Source: Thermostichus lividus PCC 6715
GTDB taxonomy: Bacteria; Cyanobacteriota; Cyanobacteriia; Thermosynechococcales; Thermosynechococcaceae
Assembly: GCF_002754935.1 (NCBI RefSeq)
Contig: NZ_CP018092.1
Coordinates: forward strand, 1,364,001-1,428,000
DNA: 64,000 nt
Direction: 5' to 3'
In this document: in pieces, positions 28,810-38,222 of the stretch
Position numbering within the stretch: the stretch's first letter is position 1
Layout: each line of letters starts with the position of its first letter
The notes under the pieces: model-generated
Seen by the model: only the letters and a program-made list of their open reading frames with translations
Database searches by the model: none
Told to the model about the DNA's origin: nothing
Position numbers and translations under genes: made by a program

Positions 28810-29748
28810 CATCCGTTGAATGGGCTGAAGCGCCGCACGGCGAATATCTTCGGGCAGGTCGATCTGGGGTTGGCGATCGCGCATACATAGATACAGCTTT
28901 TCGAGGGTATTTAGCCGCATAAAGGGACACTCATTGCAGTTACAGGTTTGATCGCGAGGCGGAGCAGGGATAAAGGTTTTGTGGGGATGCCGTCGCTGCA
29001 TTTGGTGCAAAATCCCCGGTTCGGTAACGACGATAAAGGTATCTTGGTCGTGGGTGTCGGTGTACGTCAGGAGCGCCGTGGTCGAGCCAATAAAATCGGC
29101 ATGACGCAGCACCCCCTCTTCGCACTCCGGATGGGCAATAACCTGTGCCGTTGGGTGCTGGGCTTTTAATTCGAGAATTCGCCGCTCTGAAAACGTTTCA
29201 TGGACAATACAACTGCCCTCCCACAGCACCATCTGCCGTCCGGTTTGCGCCATCACATAGCGCCCCAAATTGCGATCGGGGGCAAAAATGAGGGGTTGAT
29301 CCGCTGGCAGTTGCTGGACAATCTTCACCGCATTGGAACTGGTGCAAATAATATCGCTGAGGGCTTTAATCTCGGCTGTGCAGTTAATGTAGGAGATCAC
29401 CAAATGGTTGGGGTGGCGTGCCTTAAAGGCGGCAAAAGCATCTGGGGGGCAGCTATCGGCCAAGGAGCAGCCAGCAGCCAAATCCGGCAGTAGCACCAGC
29501 TTCGTGGGGTTGAGAATTTTGGCCGTTTCCGCCATGAAGTGAACCCCAGCAAAGACAATGACATCCGCCGTCGTCTGCGCCGCTTGCCGCGACAAACCCA
29601 AGGAGTCACCAATATAATCAGCGACATCTTGAATGGCCGGATCTTGGTAGTAATGCGCCAAAATAACAGCGTTCAGCTCTTGCTTGAGCGCCTGAATGGC
29701 TGCAACTAAATCTGTTGGTAGGGGGGGGCGGGCAAGGGTGGCAAACAC
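28795..29748 (-). CDS. nadA: Quinolinate synthase NadA
   Basis: 4Fe-4S enzyme that condenses iminoaspartate with dihydroxyacetone phosphate to quinolinate in NAD synthesis. The 317-aa protein shows [21 protein letters not shown], a first cluster cysteine in [29 protein letters not shown], the segment [17 protein letters not shown] and the C-terminal CNCNECPFM, all typical NadA features. It is convergent with glcF and overlaps it slightly. Confidence 0.96.
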   Translation of the reverse strand: MFATLARPPLPTDLVAAIQALKQELNAVILAHYYQDPAIQDVADYIGDSLGLSRQAAQTTADVIVFAGVHFMAETAKILNPTKLVLLPDLAAGCSLADSCPPDAFAAFKARHPNHLVISYINCTAEIKALSDIICTSSNAVKIVQQLPADQPLIFAPDRNLGRYVMAQTGRQMVLWEGSCIVHETFSERRILELKAQHPTAQVIAHPECEEGVLRHADFIGSTTALLTYTDTHDQDTFIVVTEPGILHQMQRRHPHKTFIPAPPRDQTCNCNECPFMRLNTLEKLYLCMRDRQPQIDLPEDIRRAALQPIQRMLDLS

Positions 29749-29809
29749 AGTCGCTCAACGTCCTCTGAATGAAACGGGTGTTTTCTATTATAGTGATTTT
29801 TACCAAAAT

Positions 29810-31305
29810 CTAGCGATCGCCCGCGAGTAATTGCTGCACCAGCGATCGCGCCCCATAGCTCACCCCTGCTGTGCCCTCCCCCGGATGCACCGAGTCGCCC
29901 ACCAGCCAAAGGTGAGGAATAGGGGTACGGGTCGCCAGACTAAAAGAGCCAAAGGTGCTCAGGCGCTGACTAATGCCACCGACAATGCCATCTAGGCGGG
30001 CGGTGTAGCGCGCAAAGGTGCGGGGGGTGGCCGCTTCGCAGTGGATAATGTGCTCTGGCCGCAGATCAAAGAACTGCCCCAACCGCGCCAGTGCCTGTTG
30101 GGTATAGGCTGCTTTTGTGCGCCCATAGTCTAAATCGGGCTGTCGCCAAAAATTTGGCTCCGTAAAACTAGAGGCAATGAGGGTGCGATAGCCCTCAGGG
30201 GCACGGCCATCCGCCGGCTGACTCACCGAGACAAACAGCGAATTATTTTCACCAATGGGGCCGGTGCCATCGTAGAGAAATTGCAAGTGGGGAGGGCAGT
30301 TCTCAGGAATGGCGGCGTCTTTCACCCCTAAGTAGAGCACAAACGCACCAGAGGCAGGGGGCAGGGTTTTCAGGCGGTGCAGATAGCCCCTAGGAATTGC
30401 CTTCCCAAGTAGCTGGGGCAAATTTTGGGCCGGGACGTTGGCAATAACATGATCCGCGTCAACCCGAGTGGTGGTTTTGGTTTTTAAGTTCTGTACCTCT
30501 ACCCCCACAGCACGGCCGTGATCAACCAGAATTTGCGTGACCCAATGGCGGGTGTGAATTTGGCCGCCATCGCGCCGGATAGCTGTGGCCAACCGATCAC
30601 TGAGGACTTGCATACTGCCGTGCAGATGATAAAGCCCATGGGGTGCCTGAGACAAACACAGAGCTGTAGCCGCATACAGGAGTGCGGTTTCTGAGGCATC
30701 GACTTGGGAGTAGAGCTTAAGTTGCAGATCTAAAAACTGCCGCAGGCGGCGATCGCCCCCTAAGCCCCACAGATGCAGCCAATCCGTCACCGTCATCAGG
30801 CTCAGCGGCAGTGTCAGCACGGTATCGGGGCGCAGCGCCTGCACCAACTGCCAGAGATCAAAGGGGGTGCGCGGTGGCAAAATGGGCTGGCGCTGTTGAA
30901 ACCGCCAACTAATGGCAAAGAGCTGTTCTAAGCTTTGCCAAAAGCCTGCACTGCCCGGAAAGTGTTGTTGTCGTTCCTGTTGCCAGCGCTGGCGATCTCG
31001 CCAGACCTGAATGGGCGTTGTCTCGTTCGGCAAGTAAACTGCACAGGCTGGATCGCAGGGAGTTGCGGTGGGTAGGGGAACCTCCAGTTCAGAGAAAATT
31101 TGCTCGTGGATTCCCCCGGTTCCAAGCCAGCGACTTGGGTGGCACCGACATCAAAGGTAAAGCCACGCCGCCAAAATGTTGACGCACATCCTCCCAGTTG
31201 CTGCGCTTGCTCAAAAACGGTTACCCCGTAGCCGTGCCGCGCTAACAAGGCTGCCGCCGTTAAGCCACCGATACCAGCCCCGACAACCACAACTTGACGG
31301 GTCAT
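29810..31305 (-). pseudogene. crtD: Carotenoid desaturase (CrtD-like, phytoene desaturase family), one-base frameshift
   Basis: FAD enzyme of carotenoid synthesis; the sequence resembles cyanobacterial C-3',4' desaturase CrtD, which makes myxol-type carotenoids. The N-terminal part (to about residue 65) has the dinucleotide fold VVVGAGIGGLTAAALLARHG and FDVGATQVAGLEPG. It then leaves frame at a run of five G (complement of CCCCC at 31113-31117); one added G restores GIHEQIFSELEVPLPTATPC and joins the remaining frame (VYLPNETTPIQVW to the C-terminal SVHPGEGTAGVSYGARSLVQQ). Corrected length is 498 aa. Either a real mutation or a homopolymer error. Confidence 0.85.
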
Positions 31306-31369
31306 GCCTCATCCTCAAAAACCCTACCTAGTTCCTAGGATGGCACTTTTTTAAGTTTTGTAACAAGTC

Positions 31370-31828
31370 TTAGTTAGGCAAGATGCGCATTAAGGGTTGG
31401 CCGTATTCAATGGGGGCGGCGTTCTGCACCAGAATCTCAACCACTTGGCCGTTGACTTCTGACTCAATCTCGTTCATTAGCTTCATCGCTTCGATAATAC
31501 AGACCACCTGTCCTTTGGTGACCCTATCGCCCACTTCCACAAAGGGCGGCTCATCGGGGGCCGGAGCGCGGTAAAACGTACCCACCATGGGGGCAGCAAT
31601 ATCCACGGTTTTGCGGTTGGCCGGGGGTGGGGTGGGTTCTGAGTCTGCCGCTAGCACCGGGGGAGCCGGGGGTGAGGCTGCTGTAACCACTGGCGGGCTA
31701 GAGCTACTGAGGTGCTCACCCTTGCGCAGTTGCAGTTCCAGTTCACCGCTTTTGAGGTTGAGTTCGGTGACACTGGTTTGATCAAACATCAACAACAGTT
31801 CGCGTACTTGGTTGAGATCAAGCTCCAC
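31370..31828 (-). CDS. accB: Acetyl-CoA carboxylase biotin carboxyl carrier protein
   Basis: Carries the biotin that shuttles CO2 in acetyl-CoA carboxylase, the first step of fatty acid synthesis. The 152-aa protein has an N-terminal helical part (NQVRELLLMFDQTSVTEL), an Ala/Pro-rich linker (about residues 45-75) and a biotinyl domain with the biotin lysine in IIEAMKLMNEIES. It follows efp on the reverse strand with an 11-bp gap; efp-accB is a conserved pair in bacteria. Confidence 0.96.
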   Translation of the reverse strand: MELDLNQVRELLLMFDQTSVTELNLKSGELELQLRKGEHLSSSSPPVVTAASPPAPPVLAADSEPTPPPANRKTVDIAAPMVGTFYRAPAPDEPPFVEVGDRVTKGQVVCIIEAMKLMNEIESEVNGQVVEILVQNAAPIEYGQPLMRILPN

Positions 31829-31839
31829 ACCCGTTACTC

Positions 31840-32397
31840 CTATTCGCGGCCAAGGTAAGAATCGGTGCGGGTATCAATGCGAATCCGCTCACCCACTGAG
31901 ATAAATAACGGCACCATGACTTGGGCGCCGGTCTCGACGATGGCTGGCTTTGTGCCGCCGGTGGCGGTATCCCCTTTGACCCCAGGATCGGTCTGCGTGA
32001 CTTCTAAGACGACGGAGTTGGGCAACTCAACCTCAAGGACTTGCTCGCCCCATTTGATAATATTCACTTCCATGCCTTCTTTGAGGTACTTGGCGCGATC
32101 GCCCATCTGACTCGGCGACAGCCGTGCCTCTTCGTAGCTTTCCATATCCATAAAGACGAAATCTTCGCCATCTTTATAGGTATGTTGCATGGTGCGTTTT
32201 TCTAGGGTGGCTTGGGGAACCGTTTCCCCAGCACGAAAGGTGCGCTCAATTACATTCCCCGTCTGCACGTTTTTTAATTTGGTGCGCACAAAGGCCGAGC
32301 CTTTACCGGGCTTGACGTGTAAAAACTCAACAACCCGCCAGACGGAACCATCTAGCTCAATACTCACACCCGGGCGAAAATCATTACTGGAAATCAT
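31840..32397 (-). CDS. efp: Elongation factor P
   Basis: Relieves ribosome stalling at polyproline by binding between the P and E sites. The 185-aa, three-domain protein starts [17 protein letters not shown] and has the tip loop [19 protein letters not shown], in which the lysine of PGKGSA is the residue that is modified in many bacteria. The C-terminal signature [17 protein letters not shown] is complete. It is upstream of accB in the same direction. Confidence 0.97.
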   Translation of the reverse strand: MISSNDFRPGVSIELDGSVWRVVEFLHVKPGKGSAFVRTKLKNVQTGNVIERTFRAGETVPQATLEKRTMQHTYKDGEDFVFMDMESYEEARLSPSQMGDRAKYLKEGMEVNIIKWGEQVLEVELPNSVVLEVTQTDPGVKGDTATGGTKPAIVETGAQVMVPLFISVGERIRIDTRTDSYLGRE

Positions 32398-32592
32398 GTC
32401 CTACCGTGCAGTTCACCAAGCTACCATTGTACCGTTGTGAGGTTCCGATTCCGGCGATCGCCCCTAGGATTTCCCTAGACTTGGATCCATTAGCACCCCA
32501 AGGAATTGTTACGTTTGGCTTACCACCGTGTAGTGATAGAATTACCCTAGATGTAATGTACTTCGGCTAACGACAGGCTAAGGACAGTAACT

Positions 32593-32835
32593 ATGGCAGC
32601 AACCCTTGAACTGTGCAATGAAAATGTTGAAAAAGTTCTTGATGAACTGCGCCCTTACCTGATGGCGGACGGCGGCAATGTTGAGCTTGTCGAAATTGAA
32701 GGTCCAGTGGTGCGGCTGCGGTTGCAGGGAGCCTGTGGGTCGTGCCCCAGTTCAACGATGACCCTGCGTATGGGGATTGAACGCAAGTTAAAAGAGTCGA
32801 TTCCCGAAATTGCTGAAGTGCAGCAAGTGCTATAG
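32593..32835 (+). CDS. nfu: NifU-like iron-sulfur scaffold (Nfu type)
   Basis: An 80-aa protein consisting of a single NifU C-terminal domain, the main Fe-S cluster scaffold of cyanobacteria and the ancestor of plastid CnfU. It has [19 protein letters not shown] and the cluster-binding CxxC in [14 protein letters not shown]. Full length for this class. It is divergent from efp and followed 40 bp later by crr6. Confidence 0.94.
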   Translation: MAATLELCNENVEKVLDELRPYLMADGGNVELVEIEGPVVRLRLQGACGSCPSSTMTLRMGIERKLKESIPEIAEVQQVL

Positions 32836-32875
32836 GGTGCTTGTAAATTGGTAAAAATGCGAGGGGAGCGTTCCT

Positions 32876-33352
32876 GTGGCGATCGCCATTGCGCTTAAGC
32901 CAGACACGATTGATCGCCTTGATCTGACGCCCCTCAGTGCTGCCTTGGAGCCACTGATGGCCGCAGGTACCCTGCTTGAGCACCATCAGTCCCTAAGCTT
33001 TACCATTGAGTATCCTCGCCCTGACGAGGACCCCGATTTAGAGTTATCAGAGCTTGCCCCGGTGCGTCTCTGGTTTATTCGTGCCGATGTTTGCTATCCG
33101 TGGCTGCCCTACCTGCTCAACTGGTCAGAGGGGGAACTGGTTCGCTATGCCGCTATGCTGATTCCCCACGAGTTTCATCCGCAGCAGGGCATTGTGTTTA
33201 ACCCCCAAGCCCTTGATATTTTTGTTATGGCCAAGGTCTTTACCCTGTGGCAATGGTTGCAAGCCCACGGCTACGCCGCCCCCGAAAAGGTGAAGGCCAT
33301 GGCCGCTATCTTTGGCTACGACCTAGATAGCGATCTGTTTGCCCTGCTGTAA
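32876..33352 (+). CDS. CRR6 family NDH-1 assembly protein
   Basis: A 158-aa soluble protein resembling the cyanobacterial and chloroplast CRR6 (DUF1817) family, which helps incorporate NdhI into the photosynthetic NDH-1 complex. Conserved-looking parts are RVWF-type strand PVRLWFIRADVCYPWLPYLLNW and GIVFNPQALDIFVMAKVF. Translation starts at a GTG whose first codons overlap a HIP1 octamer. It lies with other photosystem assembly genes (ycf3). Family call is by eye. Confidence 0.75.
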   Translation: MAIAIALKPDTIDRLDLTPLSAALEPLMAAGTLLEHHQSLSFTIEYPRPDEDPDLELSELAPVRLWFIRADVCYPWLPYLLNWSEGELVRYAAMLIPHEFHPQQGIVFNPQALDIFVMAKVFTLWQWLQAHGYAAPEKVKAMAAIFGYDLDSDLFALL

Positions 33353-33423
33353 CCTAGCGAGGCGAGTTGCTGCGGGTCGTAGTTCCTTTGATACACTAAG
33401 CAAAAGACTACTCCCTACGTACT

Positions 33424-33945
33424 ATGCCGCGATCGCAACGGAACGATAACTTCATTGACAAAACCTTTACGGTCATGGCCGATCTCATTCTCAAGGTTTT
33501 GCCCACCAGCTCCCAAGCCAAAACCGCCTTTGCCTACTATCGCGACGGGATGTCAGCGCAGGCGGATGGTGAGTACGCCGAGGCACTGGAAAATTATGAA
33601 GCAGCTCTTGAACTGGAAGAAGACCCCAACGATCGCAGTTATATCCTGTACAACATTGGCCTGATCCACGCCAGTAACGGTGAGCACGAGAAGGCATTGG
33701 CCTACTATCACCAAGCCCTTGATCTAAATCCGCGGATGCCCCAAGCCCTCAATAACGTGGCGGTTATCTATCACTATCTCGGGACACTGGCTGAGGAGCA
33801 ACAGAACTCCGAGGAGGCAGAGCAGTTATTTGATCGGGCAGCGGACTACTGGAAACGGGCGATTCAGCTTGCCCCTAATAACTACATTGAGGCACAGAAC
33901 TGGCTGAAAACCACCGGGCGATCCAGCATGGATGTGTATTTCTAG
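33424..33945 (+). CDS. ycf3: Photosystem I assembly protein Ycf3
   Basis: Thylakoid-associated chaperone for photosystem I subunits. The 173-aa protein begins [15 protein letters not shown] and contains three TPR repeats over about residues 35-150 ([54 protein letters not shown]), matching the Ycf3 of cyanobacteria and plastids in length and order. gatC follows 10 bp later. Confidence 0.96.
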   Translation: MPRSQRNDNFIDKTFTVMADLILKVLPTSSQAKTAFAYYRDGMSAQADGEYAEALENYEAALELEEDPNDRSYILYNIGLIHASNGEHEKALAYYHQALDLNPRMPQALNNVAVIYHYLGTLAEEQQNSEEAEQLFDRAADYWKRAIQLAPNNYIEAQNWLKTTGRSSMDVYF

Positions 33946-33955
33946 GTAGCAACCC

Positions 33956-34249
33956 ATGGGAACTAAAGTGATTACCGCAGAGGATGTGCGCAAGGTGGCT
34001 CACTTAGCGCGCTTAGCCATTGAGGAAAGCGAAATTGCCGCCCTGACTGCTCAGCTAGATAGCATTCTTGACTACGTGAACCAGCTTAGTGAACTGGAGG
34101 TTAGCACTGTGGCACCCACCACCCGTGCCATTGAAGTGAGTAATGTAACCCGTCCCGACACCTTGAGCACCGACGCAAACCGCGAAGACCTGCTGGCGAT
34201 CGCCCCTGATCGCGAAGATGACTTTTTCCGTGTGCCCAAAATTATTTAA
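33956..34249 (+). CDS. gatC: Asp-tRNA(Asn)/Glu-tRNA(Gln) amidotransferase subunit C
   Basis: Small subunit of the GatCAB amidotransferase that converts Glu-tRNA(Gln) to Gln-tRNA(Gln). The 97-aa protein has [32 protein letters not shown] and the C-terminal FFRVPKII, diagnostic of GatC. gatA and gatB are not in the window, which is normal for cyanobacteria. Confidence 0.95.
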   Translation: MGTKVITAEDVRKVAHLARLAIEESEIAALTAQLDSILDYVNQLSELEVSTVAPTTRAIEVSNVTRPDTLSTDANREDLLAIAPDREDDFFRVPKII

Positions 34250-34257
34250 CCCTGTTT

Positions 34258-34719
34258 GTGCGCCGTCAACCCCTGCAACTGGATCTGTTTCCCTTTCTGT
34301 CGATTTTGGCCTGTACGATTGGCACCCTGATCCTACTGGTGGTGGTCATTAGCGTCAGCAGCCTCACTCGCGAGCGCACTACCGTCCAAATTTTGGCGCG
34401 GGAAACAGCCCAAAATGATGGTCGCGCCCCCCGCTATTTAGAATGCCGCCGCGATGGGGTCGTCATCCATCCCCAACGGCAACTGGTTCTCCAATCGCAG
34501 TTAGCCAGCAACACGTCATTGCTGGCGATTTACCTTGCCAACCTGCGCAACCGGGGCGATCGCGAATACGTGATCATTGCCGTGCGTCCCGATGGCTTCC
34601 CCTGCTTTGAGCAGGTACGCGAACAGGTTGAGCGTGCTGGTCTGGCCATTGGCTACGAACCCTTTAATGCTGAGTGGGAGTTGTGCGTCCCCGCCCCGGG
34701 GCGCTCTAACTGCCCTTAG
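34258..34719 (+). CDS. Single-pass membrane protein, ExbD-like N-terminus
   Basis: A 153-aa protein starting at a GTG 8 bp after gatC. The N-terminus RRQPLQLDLFPFLSILACTIG followed by LILLVVVIS resembles the start and single transmembrane helix (about residues 12-32) of ExbD/TolR-type proteins, but the periplasmic part (residues 40-153) is not clearly ExbD. It may be part of an energy-transducing or biopolymer-transport complex; no ExbB partner is nearby. The 3' end overlaps the convergent TPR gene by 4 bp. Confidence 0.65.
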   Translation: MRRQPLQLDLFPFLSILACTIGTLILLVVVISVSSLTRERTTVQILARETAQNDGRAPRYLECRRDGVVIHPQRQLVLQSQLASNTSLLAIYLANLRNRGDREYVIIAVRPDGFPCFEQVREQVERAGLAIGYEPFNAEWELCVPAPGRSNCP

Positions 34720-35768
34720 TTACGTTGGTGCATTGCCTCTTTGACCTTGGTCTCCCCCTGAGGATTGTTTTGTTCTCGGTAGAGTTTTAGTGCCGTTTGG
34801 TAGGCACTACGCGCCTCTGAGCGACGACCTTGCACTGCCAAGGCGCGTCCGAGCTTATAGAACCCTTCAGGGTTGGTGGGGCTAATGCGGGTAATTTGGC
34901 GGTAGGTGGCAGCCGCCTCCAGAGGGTTATTTTGCTGCATCAGCAGATCTCCTAACTGGATATAGGTGAGAAGGCGCTCTGGATTCAGGGAAATCATCCG
35001 GCGATAGGCTTGTACAGCGCGCTGGGGTTCATTCGCCGCTGCGGCTAGCTCAGCAATTTGCTCTAGTAGGTCTAGATCTCGCTGACCCATTGCCATCGCT
35101 TGGTCAATGGCCTGCCAACCGCTGGCTGGGTCTCCAGCCGCCAACAGTGCCATCCCCAAATTCAGTTGCACCGAGGCATTATTGGGGGCTAAACGTGCAG
35201 CTTGCCGGAGCGTGGTAAGAGCCTCCGCCACGTTGCGCTGCTGGAGCAAGAGCACGCCTAATCCCTTATGGGCAGACCAACTGCGTGGCTCTAAGCTAAT
35301 CACAGAGCGGTAGGCCTGGATCGCCCCTTGGGGATCGCCAAGGCGCGCCAAAATCACCGCCAGCCCTTCGTAGGCTTGAGCATTGCGATTATTGAGGCGA
35401 ATGGCTTGGCGATAGGCAGCCGCAGCCCCATGGTTTTCCCCCATCATCCCTAGGCTGTAGCCCAAGGCATAGTAAAAGTCTGGGTTTTGGCGATCGAGTT
35501 CAATGGCTTGCTGGTAAGCACGGGCAGCCTCCGCAAATTGCCCCCGCTGGGCATAAATAAACCCAAGGGCAGAATGAACACGAGGATTGCGACTATCGCT
35601 TTGCAGGAGTTGCTGATAGACCGCAAGGGCTTGATCGTAGCTGCCCGCCTCCACCAAACGACGACCTTCCTGCATGAGCACGGCCAATTGACTATTAGCA
35701 ACCGCAGGGGTGGCAACCCCTAAGGTCACAGCGATCGCCCCTAGGGCGCACATCTGTCGTAATTTCAT
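34716..35768 (-). CDS. Exported TPR repeat protein
   Basis: A 350-aa protein with a signal peptide (MKLRQMCALGAIAVTLGVATPAVA) and about eight tandem tetratricopeptide repeats, e.g. SYDQALAVYQQLLQSDSRNP and DPQGAIQAYRSVISLEP. TPR proteins are scaffolds for protein-protein contacts; here location is predicted to be periplasmic or luminal. No enzymatic domain. The specific partner is unknown. Confidence 0.82.
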   Translation of the reverse strand: MKLRQMCALGAIAVTLGVATPAVANSQLAVLMQEGRRLVEAGSYDQALAVYQQLLQSDSRNPRVHSALGFIYAQRGQFAEAARAYQQAIELDRQNPDFYYALGYSLGMMGENHGAAAAYRQAIRLNNRNAQAYEGLAVILARLGDPQGAIQAYRSVISLEPRSWSAHKGLGVLLLQQRNVAEALTTLRQAARLAPNNASVQLNLGMALLAAGDPASGWQAIDQAMAMGQRDLDLLEQIAELAAAANEPQRAVQAYRRMISLNPERLLTYIQLGDLLMQQNNPLEAAATYRQITRISPTNPEGFYKLGRALAVQGRRSEARSAYQTALKLYREQNNPQGETKVKEAMHQRN

Positions 35769-35950
35769 CGTGAGTGAGTTCTCCTCGCAACAATTAACCG
35801 ACGCTTAATGGTTGTTTACGCATCCCTTAAGAGATGCTGCAAATTTCCCCGGTGGCGATCGCCACAGCGTGAGAATTTATATAAACAAGAAACTAAGGGT
35901 CTATTCTGGACAATTTTGACCCGAATGGCAAATCAAAAGGCAGGTGTCCG

Positions 35951-37942
35951 ATGGCAAGACAATGCAACATTGCCCTGATAGGCAGCTACAACAGCGGTAA
36001 GACGACCCTTCTCGACAGTATTTTACGCCTCACCCAAACCATCAATGGCAAGGCCAGCAGCCTCCTCGATAGCAGCCCTGAAGCCCGCGATCGCCACATG
36101 GGCACAGAAATCAACGTGGCCTATGCCCACTGGGGGGAGCTAGAGGTGACTTTGCTAGACTGCCCCGGCTCAGTAGAGTTGCTCCAAGAAACCCTCAATG
36201 CCCTTATCGGAGTTGATATGGCCATTGTGGTGTGCGAACCCCTCAGCGATCGCGCCTTTACCCTCACCCCCCTATTTAAATGTCTTGACGACTGGCAGAT
36301 CCCTCATATTCTCTTTGTGAATAAGATGGAGCGCTCTCACGATTCCTTTATGGACATTCTGGCTGCCTATCGTCAGGTCTCCACGCGGCCACTGGTGCCC
36401 CACCAATACCCCATCTGGAACGGTGATGATTTGCTAGGCTACATCGACCTTGTCAGTGAAGACGCCTACCACTACCACGCGGGTGCTGCCGCCGATCTAG
36501 TGCCCTTCCCCAATGCCCTGCGAACTGTGGAGCAAGCAGCGCGGGCTGAACTCCTTGAAGCCCTAGCCAACTACGATGATCACCTACTAGAAGAGCTACT
36601 GGAGGACATTGCCCCACCCACGAGCGAAATTATGGCAGATTTGCGCTGGGAGCTAGGAGCCGACCTCATTGTCCCCGTCTTCTTTGGCAGCGCCCAAACA
36701 GATTACGGCGTGCGCCCCCTCCTAGCCGCCCTAGAGCGGGAAGCACCCGCCGCGCAGGAGACGGCGGCTCGTCGTCAGCTCGCTGGGGATGCCCCCTTGG
36801 CACAGGTCTTGAAAACCTTTTATTTACCCCAAGGGGGCGGCAAGCTCTCCTTGGTACGCGTGTGGCAGGGCACCCTCACCGATGGCATGAGCCTTAACGG
36901 TGTGCGTATTGGCGGGATGTATCGCGCCCTTGGGCACCAACTACAATCCCAAAATCAAGCCACCGCTGGCGACATTGTCCTCTTGGCACGCCTAGAGGGA
37001 ATTGCCACCGGTGACACCCTTAGTCTGGATGGTCAAGCAGCGGCTCTCCCGCGCGCCGAACAGCTTAAGCCGGTCTATGCCCTAGCCATTACCCCCACCA
37101 AACGCAGTGATGAAGTCAAGCTAACCACGGCGCTGCAAAAGCTCCTAGAAGAAGATCCGGCTCTACGCTGGGAACACCACGGCGACACCCACGAAATTAT
37201 CCTTTGGGGACAAGGGGAAATTCACCTGCACATCGCCCTCGATCGCCTGCGGCGGAAGTACAACCTGCCCATGCAAACCCATCTGCCGCGTGTGCCCTAC
37301 AAAGAAACCATCCGGCGTAGCACCCACAACAGCCATGGGCGCTATAAGCATCAAACCGGCGGCCATGGTCAATTTGGGGATGTCTATCTAGACATTGCCC
37401 CCCTCAGTCGCGGCAGCGGTTTCCAGTTTGCTGAAACCATTGTGGGGGGTGTGGTGCCCAAGCAATATATTCCGGGGGTTGAGCAGGGAGTGCGGGAATT
37501 TCTCAACCATGGCCCGCTGGGCTTTCCGATGGTGGATTTGGCGGTGACCCTCACCAATGGCTCCTATCATTCTGTGGATAGCTCCGAGCAAGCGTTCCGC
37601 CAAGCAGCCCGCCTCGCCATGCAAGCGGGGATTCCTCAGTGCGAACCGCAACTGCTAGAGCCAATTATGAGGGTGCACGTGTGGGTGCCCAAAGCCTTTA
37701 CTGCTAAAGTCATGCAAGCCCTCACGGGTCGCCGGGGGCAAGTGCTGGGTTACGACCAAAAGGCAGACTGGCCGGGGTGGGAGCAAATTGAGGCTTACCT
37801 GCCACAGTCAGAAATGCATGACTTCGTTGTGGAGCTGCGCTCAATCACCATGGGGGCTGGGGGTTTTCACTGGGAGTTTGACCATTTGCAAGAAGTACCC
37901 GAAAAACTAGCGGCAGCCATTCTTGCCGCCCACAGTAGCTAG
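35951..37942 (+). CDS. Elongation factor G paralog (EF-G-like GTPase)
   Basis: A 663-aa translational GTPase with the domain order of EF-G: G domain, domain II, III, IV (RVPYKETIRRS, GGHGQFGDVYLDIAPL) and V. The P-loop is GSYNSGKTTL, where translocating EF-G has AHIDAGKTT, and switch II is LLDCPGSVE rather than DTPGH. FVNKMERS is the guanine specificity motif. These changes fit the EF-G-like paralog class seen in cyanobacteria and other bacteria, whose cellular role is not established. It is shorter than canonical EF-G (about 690 aa). The canonical fusA should be elsewhere. Confidence 0.85.
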   Translation: MARQCNIALIGSYNSGKTTLLDSILRLTQTINGKASSLLDSSPEARDRHMGTEINVAYAHWGELEVTLLDCPGSVELLQETLNALIGVDMAIVVCEPLSDRAFTLTPLFKCLDDWQIPHILFVNKMERSHDSFMDILAAYRQVSTRPLVPHQYPIWNGDDLLGYIDLVSEDAYHYHAGAAADLVPFPNALRTVEQAARAELLEALANYDDHLLEELLEDIAPPTSEIMADLRWELGADLIVPVFFGSAQTDYGVRPLLAALEREAPAAQETAARRQLAGDAPLAQVLKTFYLPQGGGKLSLVRVWQGTLTDGMSLNGVRIGGMYRALGHQLQSQNQATAGDIVLLARLEGIATGDTLSLDGQAAALPRAEQLKPVYALAITPTKRSDEVKLTTALQKLLEEDPALRWEHHGDTHEIILWGQGEIHLHIALDRLRRKYNLPMQTHLPRVPYKETIRRSTHNSHGRYKHQTGGHGQFGDVYLDIAPLSRGSGFQFAETIVGGVVPKQYIPGVEQGVREFLNHGPLGFPMVDLAVTLTNGSYHSVDSSEQAFRQAARLAMQAGIPQCEPQLLEPIMRVHVWVPKAFTAKVMQALTGRRGQVLGYDQKADWPGWEQIEAYLPQSEMHDFVVELRSITMGAGGFHWEFDHLQEVPEKLAAAILAAHSS

Positions 37943-38222
37943 AGGATCCGCCAGTGACATCCTCCCAACGCTGCTGATCCACGGGTACAGCGCAGGCTTC
38001 CTTCGCCCCGCCAAAGGCGTATGGATATTCCTGCCCCACGCCACTGCATGCGCCAAAGCAACGTGGCGAGGGAAGGGTCGCCAACCATCCCTTTGAGAAT
38101 ACCAGCGGCGCTTGAAGCCATAAAAACCGCAGTAGCAGGCAGAGAACAGATACGGAAAACCGCCCCTCCAGCGAGAGACGGTTAGAGATAGAGATTTAGT
38201 AATCTTCTAGGCTCTTGAGCAA
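37943..38222. repeat. Intergenic stretch with a solitary IS200/IS605-like end
   Basis: About 280 bp without a convincing gene. It begins with TGACATCCTCCC, the same motif that marks the end of the decayed TnpB element at about 25118, and continues with CGCTG and CAGCG arms of a short hairpin. The remainder resembles non-coding IS flank. Likely a stub left by an excised or degraded element. Confidence 0.45.
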
